Assembly: GCF_016545825.1 (NCBI RefSeq)
Contig: NC_052621.1
Location: 7,712,199-7,776,198 of the forward strand
From: Eucalyptus grandis
Taxonomy: Eukaryota; Streptophyta; Magnoliopsida; Myrtales; Myrtaceae
Length of the DNA: 64,000 nt
Reading direction: 5' to 3'
Part shown: piece after piece, positions 37,851 through 50,486 of the stretch
Numbering within the stretch: the stretch's first letter is position 1
Layout: every line of letters begins with the position of its first letter
Made by a program: the position numbers and the translations under genes
The notes under the pieces: generated by a model
The model's input: only the letters and a program-made list of their open reading frames with translations
Database searches by the model: none
Told to the model about the DNA's origin: nothing

Positions 37851-40769
37851 TCATTGATCATTGGAAAACACGGTCAGACCGCACCTGGGCACGTGAAACA
37901 GACACGATTTTAGAGCAGCAATGTTGAGAGCCGATGAGGTGGTCAGCAGGGGCTCATTGGTTGGAGCAGATGAAGTGATCAAACTGGTGATCCTATCATC
38001 ATTCTCATCATCAGCAAGAGAAGTGCTGAAGGCAGTGAGATTCTCAGACCTTGATTTCTTGGGAGAAGCAAAGAGGTTATCTGGGAGGATGTGCTCTAAG
38101 CTGTCCGAGAACATGAGGAAGAGAGTACTTAATTAATAAAGCCTTTTGCTGATGAGTATCCACAAAACAAAGACTAATTAATTAAGCAAAGCAAACTGCA
38201 TTTTCAATAGATTATTTTCATGTTATTAAAAAGCATCCTTATTGAGTATGCCTAATTAGTAATCATAGCGAGAAGTGACAAAGTCAAAAGTGGACTATAA
38301 TTATGGGTCTACAAGTACCCAGAGCGTATAAAACATTAGAAAACAAGGTTCTTTGACTGAAACTGAGCTGGAAATGAGACTTTCTATTGAGGGCAATCAT
38401 TTTAAACATTGAAGGGGAAAACTTTCCACACCTTTCATGATAATCATACTCCTTAGGAACAGAGTTCTCCTCTTTTCTCTTGCCAGTGCAATCTTTCTCA
38501 ACCCAAGCTCCATCTACACCCTGGAATACCGAGCTTTCACTCTCTGCAGATTCTGTTTTCATCAGCGCCGAACCATCAACAGATGCCGCTGTAGCAAAGC
38601 CAAAAGCAAAACCATCACTACTGAGGATAGCTAGCTATAGTTACAATCAATGCAGCCAGATTCGACCATAAGAAACAAGAATCATTAGTCCCCACCTCTG
38701 GCAACTTCTCGGTTGATGGCATTAGGCGGAAGATTGAGTGATTGAACATTGGGAGAGCGAGGAAGAACCGGTGAGGATATGGGGGAGCTGGTTGATAAAT
38801 TATGAGGGTATTGCCGGTAGCGATTCTTCAAGTCCAAAAGCTGCAAATTCATGAGTCTTCTCCCTTGAAGCTCAATTGCTTGATGCAGATCGGCTTGCTC
38901 CTCCAACTTCCTTCTAAGCAACATCTCCTGAGCATTGTAACCCATCCTCGACCCTTCATTGCGACAAAAAGTAAATTCATAACATGTTGAGAGGCGAAAA
39001 AGATCTAGGCATAAATTGGTTGAACACGCTTTCACTTGTTGTCTTACCAAAGGGGAGATCAAAAGGGTCCCTTGAATCAAACCCGGTCGGACTCAAGCAC
39101 GCTGAGTATTCACCCCTATCCATGAACTGTTGTTTCCTGATAAAATTTTTGCAAACGATGCGAACATCATAAATTAATGAACTCAGCAAGACACTGAAGA
39201 GCCAGCAAGCATTTGAAAACGAGAACAAAGTCCCCACCTATCTGCAATTTTGCCTTTCTCCTTGTAAGGTTTAACCAGCACCCGTGAATCGCAAACAAAG
39301 TGAGGATTGCCTTTGGCCAGTATGAGCTTCACGGTCTCCGGATATACAAAAGTAACAAATCCAAACATTCTCTTCTGCTGGTAAGGAATTCTCACATCTT
39401 GCACCGGTCCATAATTGCTTCAATTCCCACAAAAGATTCACAAACGAAATCAAATTCTCAGCTGAAACTTTCATACTCCTATTTCTTGAAAACAACATTG
39501 GGCTTGGGCAACGTTGATTTTACCTGAAGTAATTCGAAACATCCTCTTCTCTGAAAGTGCTATCAGCAGGAAATGTCAAGTAAATTTGCCTCGACCCAGG
39601 GCTGCTCGCCCCTCCCAATCCTAGTCCTGAAAAATCGATCCTTTCGGACTGAATGCGTCCGAATTTGTGCACCTCGTCCCTCAGCATCAACTCTGGAGCA
39701 ATCGATCTGAACCAAAATCGCAATGCCGTCACAAACATCTCAACAAACCATAAGACCCAACAAGCTCCACATCTATACTCTTAATTCAGAGTCGAATACC
39801 GATCGGTCCAAGCCGGTCAATCGAACTCCAACAAAGTCCTGAATTACAAAAATGTAAGGACTAAAACCAACAGCATAGAAACACAATTCACCTCTGGGTG
39901 TCGTTCTGCTGCTGCAGAAACAAGTCCACGCAACTGTTGTAAGGCAAGGACGAAGCAGAAGCGCCGGCCAACAGCTTCAACCTCTGCTGCTGCGCCACCA
40001 CGGCCTTCGATCTCGCGGCGAGCTCGGGGCCGAACTGCTCGAGCTCGCCAAACTTGACTGGCGACCCGACATTGACCGCCGCCGAGGCGTCCGTGCAGTC
40101 CCCCGAGTCGCCGTGGAGGAACCTGCAGCTCGCGCCGTTCTTGCAGAACCCCCTCGCGAAGTACAGGCACGGCCTCCACCCGAACCCAGAAAGACCCGGT
40201 TCTTCGCTAGCAGCATTAGTCCCAAGACGCATTCCGGGTATCGAGTAGCTCCTCCTGTGCGACAAGCCAGAGTCGCCGTTTGGTACGAACTCGAGCCTCG
40301 GGTCGTAAAGGTCGTCGCTTTTGGGGTCGTTCAAGAAGGAGAGGTGGTCCTGGAGCAGGTAATCGTCAACGGGGTCGCTGGGGACGTTGGGGGTGGTGTT
40401 GTGAGTGACCCCATTGACGACATTGGCGTAGGACGGGGTGGTTCTCGGAGAGGGGATGGAGAGGGAGTGGTGGTGAGCGATGGGTCTTCGCGAGATGGGG
40501 TTGGGGTGGAGATTGAGAGCAGCGGAGGAAGGAGAGGAGGGCGTGGTGGAGGTCGAGGACGAGGAGGTCGCGGAGAGGGAGAGGGACAGGTGGGACTTGG
40601 CCTTGAGGATGAGGGTGCGGAGGAGGGGGTCGGGGGCGAGGGCCAGTCGGGTCATTTCCTTGTCGCCCTGGTCTTGGAGGAGGATGTAGCCCATGATCTT
40701 GGAGGCGTTGTCCGGGTCCAAGCTCTGGATCCTCGAGAAGACGAGCCTCGTAGCTTCGTAGGAGTCCAT
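37851..40769 (-). CDS. CCCH zinc-finger and RRM RNA-binding protein, tandem copy 2
   Basis: Seven exons, 40769-39892, 39706-39524, 39417-39238, 39136-39048, 38953-38696, 38588-38432 and 38100-37851, join in frame to 664 residues. The layout matches copy 1: N-terminal helical segment ([16 protein letters not shown]), CCCH finger with Cys201, Cys209, Cys215 and His219, RRM at about 331-410 ([15 protein letters not shown]), the RRKLEEQ-type helix, and a tail starting [13 protein letters not shown]. Exons 2, 3 and 6 have the same lengths as in copy 1 (183, 180, 157 nt), and every intron has the same phase. The linker before the finger and the last exon have diverged most; copy 2 has an added 27-residue C-terminal stretch ending SNDQ. 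Likely role is mRNA binding; target unknown. The start is the first ATG of the conserved block, with no in-frame upstream ATG nearby. Confidence 0.95.
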
Positions 40770-40799
40770 TTTCTCTTTACGCTAATGATAATCACAGAC

Positions 40800-41135
40800 C
40801 GAGAGAGAGAGAGACAGAGAGACAGAGAGACAGAGCTCGATGAAGATGATGGTGATGATGATGGAAGTCTCTGCTAGAGAGAGCGGAGGAAGATGATCAT
40901 GACCATGAGGGAGTTTGCGCTAGCTTCGAAGAGAAAGAGAGAAAGAGAGAGAGGCAATGATGATGGAGAGAGGCAGTATTTAATGTAGTATGATGATGAT
41001 TGCATTACACTGAGGTAGTGAACGAGAGAGATGGAGAGGAGAGAAAAGTGAGATCCTTGCTCGCCTCATCATCTTATTTTCCTGAAAGCAAGAAAAGAGA
41101 AGAAGGAAGTGAGGAAGAGAGAGAGAGAGAGAGTT
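40800..41135 (-). promoter_or_regulatory. GA-rich 5' leader/promoter of CCCH/RRM copy 2
   Basis: Three GA-rich runs (about 40800-40835, 40923-40955 and 41118-41134) and a GAT-rich run (40843-40862) lie immediately upstream of the ATG. Such CT/GA tracts are common in plant leaders and core promoters. No clear TATA box was found. Confidence 0.4.
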
Positions 41136-44100
41136 TGGTTCCCGAAGAAGGTGCAGGGTCATTGCAATGCCAGAAAAGATGTGGCTCTCAGTAGTTTTAA
41201 AAGTGCAGCTCCAGAGCAGCACGAAGAGCAAACAGCAGCAGCAGCAACAGTGAGCCGCAGCAGCATCATCCCCCAAAAAAGCATCTTTCGTTCGCTCGTC
41301 CAAGAGAGAGAAGCTGCAATAATTATTAATGCCGGGGGGAAGGGAGGGGGGGATTTTGTCTCCGCGAGGAAATGGACAAAACAGGGCAAAAGCGGGATAG
41401 ATTCAGATCTGCTTGCGCCCTCCCAAAAGATTGAAGTGGGGTGGGGGGGGGAGGAGGAAGCAGCGACCCCACTCGCTCCCCACGAGCCGGGGTGACGCAC
41501 GCGCCGTCCCTCCCGGCGCGGCGCGTGGCGGTCCGGCGGCGGAGAACGTCCTTTCCGCCGGAGCCCCGGTGGGCCGGGAGGAGTGCGGACAAGGGGAAAT
41601 CTTACGTTGCCGTGTGTGTGCACGGGGTGTCCGTGCTGATCCGGCATCAGAGACCACACACGGATCTCCCCCCCCCGACATCGAAAGACCGGAACACTGA
41701 ACGGAGCCATGAGCGAACGACATCGACGTCGACTGAGGAAGTGAAAAGACCGACGATGCCTACCGTCGTCGTCGTCGTCGTCTTCTTCCCCGCCTCAAGT
41801 TCTTGCTCGTTACTCATTTTTAGTAGCGCCTTCCCTTTCCTCCGTTGCTTTACATTAGTTGGCTAAAAACTCTCTTTGCTTGCGTAGCTCCACGTACTTC
41901 GCATCAAGCCGAACGTCGCTTCTTTCGCCATAATTTAAGAACCCTGAGATGTCTGAGAAACTCTCTCGAGGGTCCTATGTTTAATTTAAATTTCCCTTGT
42001 CTTACGGTTGCACCGACTCGTTCTTTTTCTTGTGTTATTCTTCTAAATGTTTCGAATTTTCTCAAATTTAGCGCATGTGCCTCTATTATTATTTATTGAG
42101 AAGTAAGTTCTAGGTCGCGATCCCTCATAGCCACGTTTCTTAAAGTTTGATTCAAGAAAATCTCTCTGTGCTGCCCGTGTCGGTATCCAAAGGAATGATC
42201 CCAAGCAAATAAAGGGATACATTTGAAGATGTTGATTTTCCGGCAAATCAGCTAATTTTTCAGCGAATCTCTCTTTTGCATGTGCGCGCACACAAACCAA
42301 AGAAGAATTTAAGACAGTTTTAACTTCCGAATCAGCGAGGTAATTTGGTCGATATTTCCCGTTAGGTGAGATTGAACTTCATCTTGAATGCTAGCCCCAA
42401 AAGACATGAGAGGCGCGCTTATCAGATAGATGCCAGTAAATCCAAAAACCTAAGAACAGGAGCACTAATGAGCTCCTTAATGAAATTGCGACATTCTCAT
42501 TCGCAAAAGGGTGGGGAAACTTCAACCGTGACATAGACAGGAGCTAATCATCATCAATGGAGAAAAAGATTGCAATTGACATAAAGCGGTTATCGTAAAA
42601 AAGGCTTTAATCATATAGACTGTTTGAAAACAACTTGGGCATTCAATGCGCGATTTGTTCTTCGATGAAGACCCCCATATTCAATTCTTTTTAAAAAAAA
42701 TTGTATCCTCTTGGGAAATTCAAAAAGAGATAAAAAAATTAAGAAAAAAAATGAAGAAGACGAGGATGGAGCACGCCTGAACCCCAGCAAAGGTAGGAAA
42801 CAAACCATGAAGACTGACGAACTCGCGCGATTCAAGGCCGCGGACATGAAATTCAAAAAAAAAGACTTCCGTGGAGCGTCGTGACCGCGCTTGTCATCTT
42901 GTCCTGTCGCGTTTCGTTTCGTGTTTTTTGGTCTTTTATGCATTCCGACAGTTTCTGTCGCCAGAGTTTTTATTATAAATTTTGCCCTTTACCACAAAGT
43001 TGCGAAGTCCGATCACAACATCCCTGCATTTTATAATGTCGTGTTCAATGGATGTCCTAAACACGATATACTCCATAAGCTACGTGACCCGTCGATAATC
43101 ACAACGCGAAAGCCCACGTTGCTTAGGGCTTTAGAAAGGGTCTAGATGAAAATTACATGAAACCGGAGCAACGTCTACGCCCGGACGAGCAATCTGGGTG
43201 GAGTCCATCATCTTCGAAGGTCTAGATTCGATGTCGTGCGTCCACTACGGTCATGTCACAGTATCACAATCGGCCATGTAAATCCACACCGATGTCGACA
43301 AGACCGGCCACCAGTTCAAGGTCTACACGGCTGCACTGCTTTGTTCACAAAAGAAAAGAAGATTGATATCATGAAAAGAATATTAGCATTTCATATCAGA
43401 AAGGAGAAGGAAAGTCTTTCCTTTTTTTTTTTCCTTTTTGAATTGATTCAGATGCAGGCGGGGAAGGTACTTTACCCAAACAGAATCCAAGAAATACCAA
43501 GGATCTCACCTCTCCTTTCTTGTCCCACTTTCGTTCTCATCATTTCTCTTCCGTGTAAGAAGCCAAATGTAGGGGACAAAGCACATTTTTGTTCACTTTG
43601 CTCACAGATCAAATGGTATGTGAGAATCAACTCCTAAGTCTCATTCTTTCTCCTTGTAGATCCCTACCATTTTGGGAAAACTACACATCCACGATTTCGA
43701 TACAAACGAGAAGATTGCAGATGCTACTGTAACCGGGGTTTGTGTTTATATAATCCTATGAACGGATGAGAGCTTGCACGACGTTGATGTGTCCCAAAAG
43801 ATTCTAGACCGAGGGAAAGAAGAATCAAGGCAGATGACAACTACTTGGACAGGCATCCTAACAAAGGTATAGTATCAATGGACGCTGCTTTTTGTCTACG
43901 ATGCGTCAAGCACCAACAAATGGCCCAAAGTCTTCCTAAGCAGTATCGATAGTACTAGATTTTTTGGATGAATCTGTTCTTACTTAAAAGATGCGTAAGA
44001 AAGCTCCAACACACTTGCACACCAGCCACTAGAGAATCGTCTAAAAGGACACGAGCTCCCCAAGAGCATATGCTCAACCCCCATCGCAATTTCATGAGTC

Positions 44101-45161
44101 CCAACCTATCAGAAAAAATAAAATAAAAGACTATTGATGATTCTTAAGTACATATACATATACTGAACGATGCAAAATAGATCAAGGGATTAATCAAACT
44201 CCTTCCTTTGAAACACCAATAAGTTATGTAGATGGAGTTGTCTCTTGGCACGTGCATTAAATTGTAAGAATTTCGTTTTCCAACAGATCAGCAGGCAATG
44301 TTAAGAATGAGGTCTCCCAACAGATATATACCTTCTGCGATTCCTTCTAAAAAGACAATCAGCCATCTGGCCCTCAGATAATGCAAGCCTCAAAGCTTAA
44401 AGCAAATTTTTCCACACGTTTCAATCATAAGCAGCAATTATAGCATACTGATATTCATAATTGGCGTGTCATGGATAGCAGGCCAGTAACTTTCTCAGCC
44501 AAGCAACTACAGCTTTGAAAAGCATACATTCACTATGACAAACGCTTAAGCGGTGAATGTGACCATACTAGTGTCACAGTAATTGCACTTTGTAGCACGA
44601 AAAATTGTAAAATTCTTCAGATTCGGAAACACCATAGCCTCCCTGAAGACTCACCATCATATGACACACACACCACCGTCACTCAAGTTCACAGTTATGG
44701 CGAAATAACCAATGATATGAAATCATGGCGAAATAACCACTGATATGAAATTAAGTCCAAGCTGGCACGAAGTTTCTAATATGCGACTATGCCATAAAAT
44801 AGTTTCCACATGGGAAGTTAGGAAACCATGATGATTAAAACGATTAATAAATCATAGACAAGCTGGAAGATGACAAAGTAAATGCACTGAGGACTCTTGC
44901 AATATTGACTACCTGCCATAAGCACAGATAAGAAACCAGTAGCTGTTTTTTGCATCGACAAAACTAATTCTAGACCTAGACAAGTATCAATTCCAAGGAG
45001 CTTCATTGCTTTAGCATACATGATATTGTCATACTACAGTAAAGGAAAGTGATTTTCCACTGGAAATTGCATTAATTCCAATATCACTATTATTGAATCC
45101 AGCCAACCAGTGAGCAGAGCAGCCAGCTTGTTTGATTAACCATGGTATGATGAGACAAACA
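41136..45161. other. Intergenic region, no supported gene
   Basis: The first 600 bases are GC-rich and give several overlapping spurious open frames on both strands. The rest is AT-rich. A stretch at 43165-43350 is open in one plus frame except for a single stop and has protein-like composition (VDKTGHQFKVYTAALL), but I do not recognise it and no neighbouring exon supports it. The right end probably includes the 3' UTR of the PIG-Y gene. Confidence 0.5.
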
Positions 45162-46928
45162 TCATGCATGCTTGAAAAGCTTCATGCTGAGCCAATGAAA
45201 ATATACAGCAACAACGAGGATGGGGAGTGTAAGGGGAACCAAAAAACAATAGTACCTGCCATAGGAAAGGAAACAAATTAGGCGAAGCGAAAAAAAATTA
45301 TCAAAAAGATATAACAAGATTAGGCCAAGAGTCAAGGTAATAAATGATAGGAAAGGAAAGAACAAAATTTTGAATGAAAGGAAATCCGCAAATTTTTTTG
45401 AGTTTAAGGCACCATAGAGCAAGAATGTCGGTTTTCATTGAAAAAAATTGCTCTAGGACCAAGGTGTACAAGCAACTCAAACGACATAAGCAACAGGACG
45501 CAAAAAAACATCCTTCACCAGCAGACAAATACTTAAATGAGGACCCAACACATTCTAAAGAAAGAGAGTTACATACTTCATGAATGAAAGCAAGATGCGG
45601 TGAGTTGATGAAAATACTTTTTAGATGACACACAAAAGCACCTTATGCAGCAAGGGATGAAGTATGTGGCATAGAGAAGCCAGCGAATGTGCATTTAGAA
45701 TGTATAGGAAGGCACAGTACTAAGAGAAGCATAACATGTCGTGTTTGGCATCCTTATAGTCATTCTAGTGATTACATGACATACATTGCAGGAGAGTGAA
45801 ACAGAATGGTCATCCGGAGAAGACATGATGTCCCTGTGCAGAACAAGAAAAAATCTTTGTCACTAATTGCGCATTAAAGCTCTAACTCTGTCCAAATATT
45901 GGGTGTTAATCCCTGAAAGATTTCAACTTTACTACTTAGGATTCACAATGATGGCAATCCGCGACTTAGCCAAACAATTGTCTGTGCGATTGTGTGTTGT
46001 GCACCAGGAAGCATAAGCCATAAAGCACACAGAGATAAACACAGTAGGGTCTCGAAGTCCATACTGCACTTAATAACTATGACACTTCTACTCCTGAAAG
46101 AAATTCCCACCCCTTCACAAGCATTAGACCCCATTAGCCTACTGCAGTGGATCAGATAGTCGCTCTCGTCCACAACCAAAGCAGTAGATCAATTGTGTTT
46201 CCCGTGATTTGCTAAAGAGAAAGTCTACCTTATCTCTATGAAGCTTAATAGATAAGTAACCAAATGCATCTTTGATCATTTAAGAGAGCTTTTCGACCAT
46301 TGGAATGATCATAAGCTAATACACGCAATTTCTTATGTTTAATCATGTACATGATGGAGGAGCTTTCCCTTAACCAGAACAATGATATCCAGGTGATTCA
46401 TTTTCACGACATTAATTATAAAAACGGCATCCTGCCAAAGGCAAATTACATTCAACAAACGAAACTCAGATTTCACTCCAACGACCATGACCCATTTTCT
46501 CAGAATCGTCTACGAGTGTCGCCGTACTTCCCGACGTAATCGAAGCAAAACGACTTCCAAACGCCTCGAGATAACCTCACGAGCCTCTCCTACTTAAACT
46601 CGCTAGTCATCACAATACGACCGCCGAACAGACGAAGCATTTCGCTGTGATTTTCTGCTCCATTTCTTAGCCAGAGCACTGAGCTTGAATCGACGCGATC
46701 GACGGACACGAAATCGTACAGATCAAGCGACGCGCCGTCGGGCACTGACCTGTCATTCTGCACGGCAGCGACGACGGCGTTGTCCGACGGGGGAAGGAGC
46801 TTGGACACGACGGCCGCGTACGCGAAAGCGACGAAGCAAACGCAGCCGGCCGCGACGAAGAGCGACCCCCGCAGCGTCCTCGCGCCGGAATCACTCGATC
46901 GGGACGAGGCAGAAGCGGAAGAGCTCAT
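45162..46928 (-). CDS. PIG-Y-like subunit of GPI-N-acetylglucosaminyltransferase
   Basis: Two exons, 46928-46750 and 45255-45162, join across GT-AG (AG|gtcagt ... atggcag|G) to 90 residues. The start is Ser-rich. Two hydrophobic segments follow, at about 20-45 (GSLFVAAGCVCFVAFAYAAV) and 60-83 (YYCFLVPLTLPILVVAVYFH), ending in WLSMKLFKHA. The two-helix layout with YYxxLVPLTLPxxV and a C-terminal KLF+H block is characteristic of PIG-Y. This is the smallest subunit of the ER-membrane enzyme that transfers GlcNAc to phosphatidylinositol, the first step of GPI-anchor synthesis. Length fits the family. The intron is 1,494 bases, so each half looks like a chance open frame unless they are joined. 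Confidence 0.88.
45256..46749 (-). other. Single intron of the PIG-Y-like gene
   Basis: About 1.5 kb of AT-rich sequence. It splits the Arg codon between QND and YYC, placing one membrane helix in each exon. I saw no transposon, RNA gene or other coding region inside. Confidence 0.8.
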
Positions 46929-47457
46929 CGCGGCGGAGGATTCATTCGCCGATCAACCGACGGGGACGATCAGAGCAGAGAGAGAGAGAGAGAGACGGCG
47001 ACGGCAATTGCGGTGGAACTCGACCGTGGAGTTTGCCAGTCGGAACGCGAAGAGACGTGCATGACGGAGTCGAAGTCGAGACCCTTTCCCGGTTCTTCGC
47101 CGCCGTGTGGAATCCGCCGGCGCGCCGCCCGCGAGAGAAGAAGCTGCGGAGGTGAAGAAGAAGAAGCTCACGGGAAAATAAAATAAATAAGTAAATAAAA
47201 CGAAAAGGCCCAAAAGGAAATGAAGGCCCAAAAATAATTGAACCAGGCCTCGGCATGGGCCCGGTTTGGTCTATCCGGGCTGGCTCTGGGGCCCGTTGGT
47301 GAGCTGGTGTGGACTGTGGAGGTCCGGTGGAACCTCCATTTTTTTAGGTGTTAGCTCATCATTTCGTTTTTTTTTCCCAAAAATTCTCCTTAATAATTTC
47401 TAGGTCTACTCACGCTGCACAAATTTTTTAGGTACCAGTTTTCCAGCAACGATTTTA
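46929..47457 (-). other. 5' leader and promoter region of the PIG-Y-like gene
   Basis: Contains a (GA)n run at about 46978-46995 and a GC-rich block to 47150, consistent with a 5' UTR and core promoter, and ends at the Harbinger-like element. No TATA box was placed with confidence. Confidence 0.4.
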
Positions 47458-48801
47458 GGGTGCGTTTGGAAAGGCTTTTGGGACAGTTTTTGGGGAAATG
47501 CAATGGCCATTGATAGTTAAAGGTGTTTTCCAAAATGCAAATTGTGTTTGGTAAATTGTATTATAAAAGTCCATTGTAAAGTATCTTTGAGTAAAATGAT
47601 GTTTGGAAAAATTATATTTGCAAAATTCTTTTCTTTTTTTTCTGTACGTCGACAGCGCGGCGAAGCAAACCCTGGAGAGGACACGTGGAAACCACCACCA
47701 CGTGTCCCCGGGTAAGGCAACCAATGCGACGCTTGAGGAATCGAACTCCTTCCCTTGCATTAGGAGGAGAAGCTCGTCGCCAGCGACGCCACCCAAACAG
47801 GTGGTTGCAAAAGTCTTTTGTTATTCATAAAAAAAAAAAAAAGTTGGCCGGCCAAGAACAAGTAGTTGTCGACGAGGTAGGCGGTCTGGCAAAGGGTGGG
47901 TAGTCCAATGCAAGCCATCCGGCAGAGGTAGGCGGTCCGGCGAGCATCGCAACAATCAAATGTAGTCGCTGCGACCCTCGCCGGAGGATCGCAAGACCCA
48001 GATCGCGCGGCCTTGGTGGAGGTCGCGGCACGTTGGGCGATCCTTGCTGCGACCCTCCAGCAAGGGTCGCAGCAACCAGATCTAATGTCGTGACCTTCGC
48101 GTGACCCATCTAGTTGCAGATTTGGTTTCCGCTCGAGCCTCTAGCAAGGGTCCCAACGACCTCCACGCAAAGGTCACAGTGTGGCAGGCGCGATGGTCGC
48201 CGGTGACCGTAGTTGGTCGCAACCAGATCTGTGACCAAATGGATCGTGCGAGCTTGAGGGTCGGGACCTCCGTGGCGATTGCATTTGGTCGCGACCAAAT
48301 GGGTCGCGTGGCCCTAGTGACCTCCGTGCGAAGGTCGCGGTGCGGCGAGCGAGATAGTCGCCTATGACCAGATAGGTCACGCGACCCTGAGGGTCGCAAC
48401 CTCCGCGGCGACTGCATCTGGTCGCGATCAAATTTGTGACCAGATGGGACTAGATGGGTCGCGTGGCCCCAACGACCTCCGCATCGAGGTCGTGGTGCGG
48501 TAGGCGAGACGGTCGCTAGCGATTGCTCATGGAGAAGAAGAAAATGAATAGTGAAGGCAAAATCGAAAAATTGAAAAATCAGTGAGGATAATTTGGAAAG
48601 AATTTTTTTTTATTACACCCTTAGCCAGCATGCCGAGAATGCTAAAGCCCAAGTAACCCCAACCTGCCTTGGGCTTTCAATCTTTGGAAGGCCAGCATCC
48701 TTTGAAGGCCGGTTTAAAAAATGTTCTAAAACATCTCATATTTGCTTAAATGGGCTTTGGACACCCAAATATACCTGGGAAAGCTGGTCCTAAACGCAGC
48801 C
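47458..48801. mobile_element. Harbinger-like non-autonomous element with TTA duplication
   Basis: The left end GGGTGCGTTTGGAAAGGCT and the reverse complement of the right end GGCTGCGTTTAGGACCAGCT are terminal inverted repeats. TTA flanks both sides (47455-47457 and 48802-48804), as expected of PIF/Harbinger insertions. The 1,344-bp body has AT-rich shoulders and a GC-rich core (47840-48520) of degenerate repeated words such as GGTCGCGACC. Its many open frames (up to 113 residues) are overlapping and repetitive, and show no transposase motif. Confidence 0.75.
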
Positions 48802-48804
48802 TTA

Positions 48805-50053
48805 GAGTACCTTGACAGTCGCGGCACTTCATGGCTACAAACACGACCGCTTACTGCAACTTTTAAAAAAGCCGATTCGCCTAACGTATATTTCTTAGCA
48901 CATATAAATCGCAACTACCGCACAGCACGGTTACAATTCAACCACGGCTGTACCGGACGGACTTTGAGTAGGATCGGCAACTGGCCATGATGGCGCCGGG
49001 TTCAGTCTTTTTCTTCTTTTTGTTTACGAAGCGTTCGTTTTATAAGATAGTGTCGTAGTAGCTTTTTAAAAATGAGCGTTTTGATTATGTGATAATGGTC
49101 TGGACATAGTGGTCCTAGGAATTTCAACATGTCAAAGCAACGTCGATTCTAAGCATTACTTGGTTCAATTCAATCCCCAAGCTCTTTTCCGACATGACAA
49201 TATTATCTTCGAAATTTTAATTGCTTCGATTGTGGACTACAATTTCATTCTTGCGATTAAGAAAAAGGCTTCCCGAATTTCTTTCTCGCTCTTTAATCAA
49301 GATCGTGTCGTACAGGGGACGAAGGGGTCCGCTACATCTCAAAAGAAAACAAAACTCTTCGTAATGGGGCTTTATTTCCCAAAAAATGAAAAAGAAAAAA
49401 AGAATCTCACAATTTTAGGTCCAATCTTAATTCAGCCATGAACTTATTTTAATTATAAAAAAATCACAAACTTTTACTTCAATTCCAAATCTATCAACAT
49501 CCGAATCATTTAGAGGTTCATTATCAAAATCTATATATTCATCAACACATTCACCTTCGTAAGGAATAACAATAGTCCCATCATATTGATAATTTTTAAA
49601 AAATCAACGACGATTTATTTACGGAAAGTTAACGGGAGCAGATTTGAGATTAAAATGAAAGTCGGTGATTTTTATTAAAAAAAATCAAGATAAAATTAGG
49701 GTTGGACCTAAAGTTGAGTTTATTTAGGGAGTCAGGCCCTTTAGGGTGGCTGCCAACAGAGATATCGATGTGCTTTCCTCATTCTTCTCGTATGTGGCCA
49801 GTAATCCAATACATCCACAAAGAAGGTTAATTCGATGAGAATGCCTATTGAAAGCAATAATGTCGGTATAAAGTAAATAGAGTGTACATAACAAAAGAAA
49901 AATATATATTAACTTTTTGCAATTTCGAGTGAATATTTACACGCACTAAGTCCACGTGCATGATTTTCTTCCTCCGATGTTGGTTTCGTTTAATCAGTGC
50001 CAATGTTAGCATATTTCATTAATGATAATAGCACGATGACATTGAATATGCTA
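48805..50053. other. Intergenic region, nothing recognised
   Basis: AT-rich spacer between two repeat blocks. The plus open frames at 48742-48990 and 49109-49441 have no domain or exon context. Confidence 0.55.
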
Positions 50054-50475
50054 AAATAGTTTAGGATTCGATTGAAATAATTGAAAGTTCAAAAGAATGA
50101 CATTACCCATTGATGGGAATTTAGAGGCTTAATTGAATGAGTTGAAAGTTTAGTAATGAGATTATTAACTGATCAATAGTTTAGGGACTTAAAATGTTAC
50201 TATTGTCTTTTAATGGTGTTTGAAAGAAAACTCACTCGTGAAGCATGCTAAAAGGCAATACCATGTTCAAATAGTTTAGGATCTAATTGAACTAATTGAA
50301 AGTTAGAGTATGACAATATACAATGAATAAAAATTCAGGGACGTGATTGAATTAGTTGAAAGTTTAGCAACGAGATTACTTATTGGTTAAAAGTTCAGGA
50401 TCTTAGAATGTCGTTATCACCTTTTAACGGTAATTTGAGAACACTTGCTTGTTAAGCATGCTAAAAAGCAACCAC
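50054..50475. repeat. Diverged 215-bp tandem duplication
   Basis: Unit 1 (50054-50268) and unit 2 (50269-50475) both open with AAATAGTTTAGGAT, share blocks such as AATTGAAAGTT and GTTGAAAGTTTAG, and close with AAGCATGCTAAAA. They differ by many substitutions and small indels. A partial earlier unit may precede 50054 (GAATATGCTAAAATAG). Confidence 0.85.
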
Positions 50476-50486
50476 CGTTGACTAGA

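Noticed and set aside
40113..40877. 254-codon plus-strand open frame
   Set aside because: Antisense to exon 1 of CCCH/RRM copy 2; Val/Gly/Glu-rich with no domain, explained by GC-rich coding on the other strand.
41159..41710. 183-codon minus open frame in a GC-rich block
   Set aside because: Overlaps other equally long frames on both strands, has no domain, and sits in a probable promoter region.
43165..43350. Protein-like stretch with one internal stop (plus strand)
   Set aside because: Composition is suggestive of a degraded gene fragment, but I do not recognise a family and no flanking exon supports it.
47840..48520. Repeated GC-rich words that could look like a CRISPR or satellite array
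   Set aside because: Units are degenerate, not evenly spaced, and sit inside an inverted-repeat transposable element of a plant genome.
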